From positions 484,894 to 548,893 of the forward strand of contig JANPWX010000619.1 in the NCBI GenBank assembly GCA_024734555.1: a stretch of 64,000 nucleotides of DNA, written 5' to 3'. This DNA is from Trochalopteron elliotii. Lineage: Eukaryota; Chordata; Aves; Passeriformes; Leiothrichidae. Below are positions 63,371-64,000 of the stretch, piece by piece (the first letter of the stretch is position 1; every line of letters starts with the position of its first letter). The notes beneath the pieces are model-generated. The model did no database searches. It was not told where the DNA came from and saw only the letters and a list, made by a program, of their open reading frames with translations. The position numbers and the translations under genes are program-made.

Positions 63371-64000
63371 CAGTTCTGTCAACACAATGTTGTAGGTGGT
63401 AGGTACAAGACTGATGTGAAAATAATATACATCTCTACTTGCCCATCATGCATATTCCATGTAGCTGGATCTGAATGCATGCAGGACAAGGCTAGTGTTA
63501 TGGGCAGAGAATAGAGTCTCTCTAGGGTAGAATAGAGTAGAATTTGTAACTGTACTTCTGTCTATTTCATCAGATTTAAGCCCACAGGTCAAGACTTTTT
63601 ATTAGTATGTTTACATATGTTTTGTGGACAGACTAAAGCTTGTTCTACTCTATTATGGTCCTGGGTGGCTTAGCATAGTACAGTGCTGAAGAAAATACAC
63701 TTTGCTTTCAATCAGAGCTTAATGGGTTAAAAAGCTGGGGCTATTATGGTCTTTCCTAGCAACCAGCTCACATCTGGCTAGAGCAGTGTTGATAGAATAA
63801 GAGCTGGTGTGTCTGCAAATTATTCCCCCATATGTAAATAAACAGATATTACTTATATATTAGACTTTCTTCTGACAAGGGTCTCACAGCACCAAAACGA
63901 GGTAAGCAGAGAAGCTCTGGCAAGCATAATCAGTTGCAACTAAGGATCCAAATCACTAATCAAGTTCTTGATGATGAACCAGGTCCAAGGTCAATCTGGG
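63371..64000. other. Non-coding DNA to window end
   Basis: No gene recognised. Some small GAATAGAGT-type repeats occur near 63508-63542. Confidence 0.55.

Overview
The window reads as AT-rich, non-coding vertebrate nuclear DNA, almost certainly from a bird. The main evidence is four fragments of CR1, the dominant avian LINE, several of which still show decayed reverse-transcriptase motifs. LTRs matching, from memory, families common in bird genomes (one of a passerine type) agree with this. I found no intact protein-coding gene, no tRNA, rRNA or recognisable small RNA gene, no CpG-island promoter outside repeats and no CRISPR or prokaryotic feature. The open frames present are short and scattered and start or stop without any gene context. 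They look like chance frames, and the longest ones lie inside repeats. The window is therefore intergenic (gene desert) or deep intronic; the sequence alone does not say which.

Layout. 1-7 kb: unique AT-rich DNA with one strong G-quadruplex motif. 7-11.2 kb: a (TTGGG)n tract, then two solo LTRs of one family in opposite orientation (7319-7906 minus; 10660-11226 plus). 11-23 kb: unique DNA with a second G-quadruplex, an AT microsatellite, a GC-rich island at 18.33-18.76 kb holding an exon-like cassette, and a perfect 16-bp palindrome. 23.3-25.4 kb: two CR1 3' ends in opposite orientation, followed by a perfect 57-bp tandem duplication. 25-38.7 kb: unique DNA with a 12-bp perfect hairpin. 38751-39647: an 897-bp solo LTR with a perfect 5-bp target-site duplication, CpG-rich and carrying two CTCF-like motifs. 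39.7-48.8 kb: unique DNA with low-complexity tracts and a second 12-bp hairpin. 48810-50100: a 1.3-kb CR1 copy on the minus strand with a decayed ORF2 and an in-frame T/G-only insertion. 50-59 kb: unique DNA. 59.0-62.2 kb: two same-orientation LTRs around a GC-enriched block with a possible short intron. 63.0-63.4 kb: an internally deleted CR1.

No genes work together here. The recorded history is one of retroelement insertion and decay plus local slippage and duplication. I did not find a previously undescribed biological system. The observations most worth checking are the young-looking solo LTR with CTCF-like motifs, the frame-preserving T/G expansion inside CR1 ORF2, and the exon-like GC-rich island. 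LTR family identity and CR1 comparisons rest on remembered consensus sequences and were not computed.
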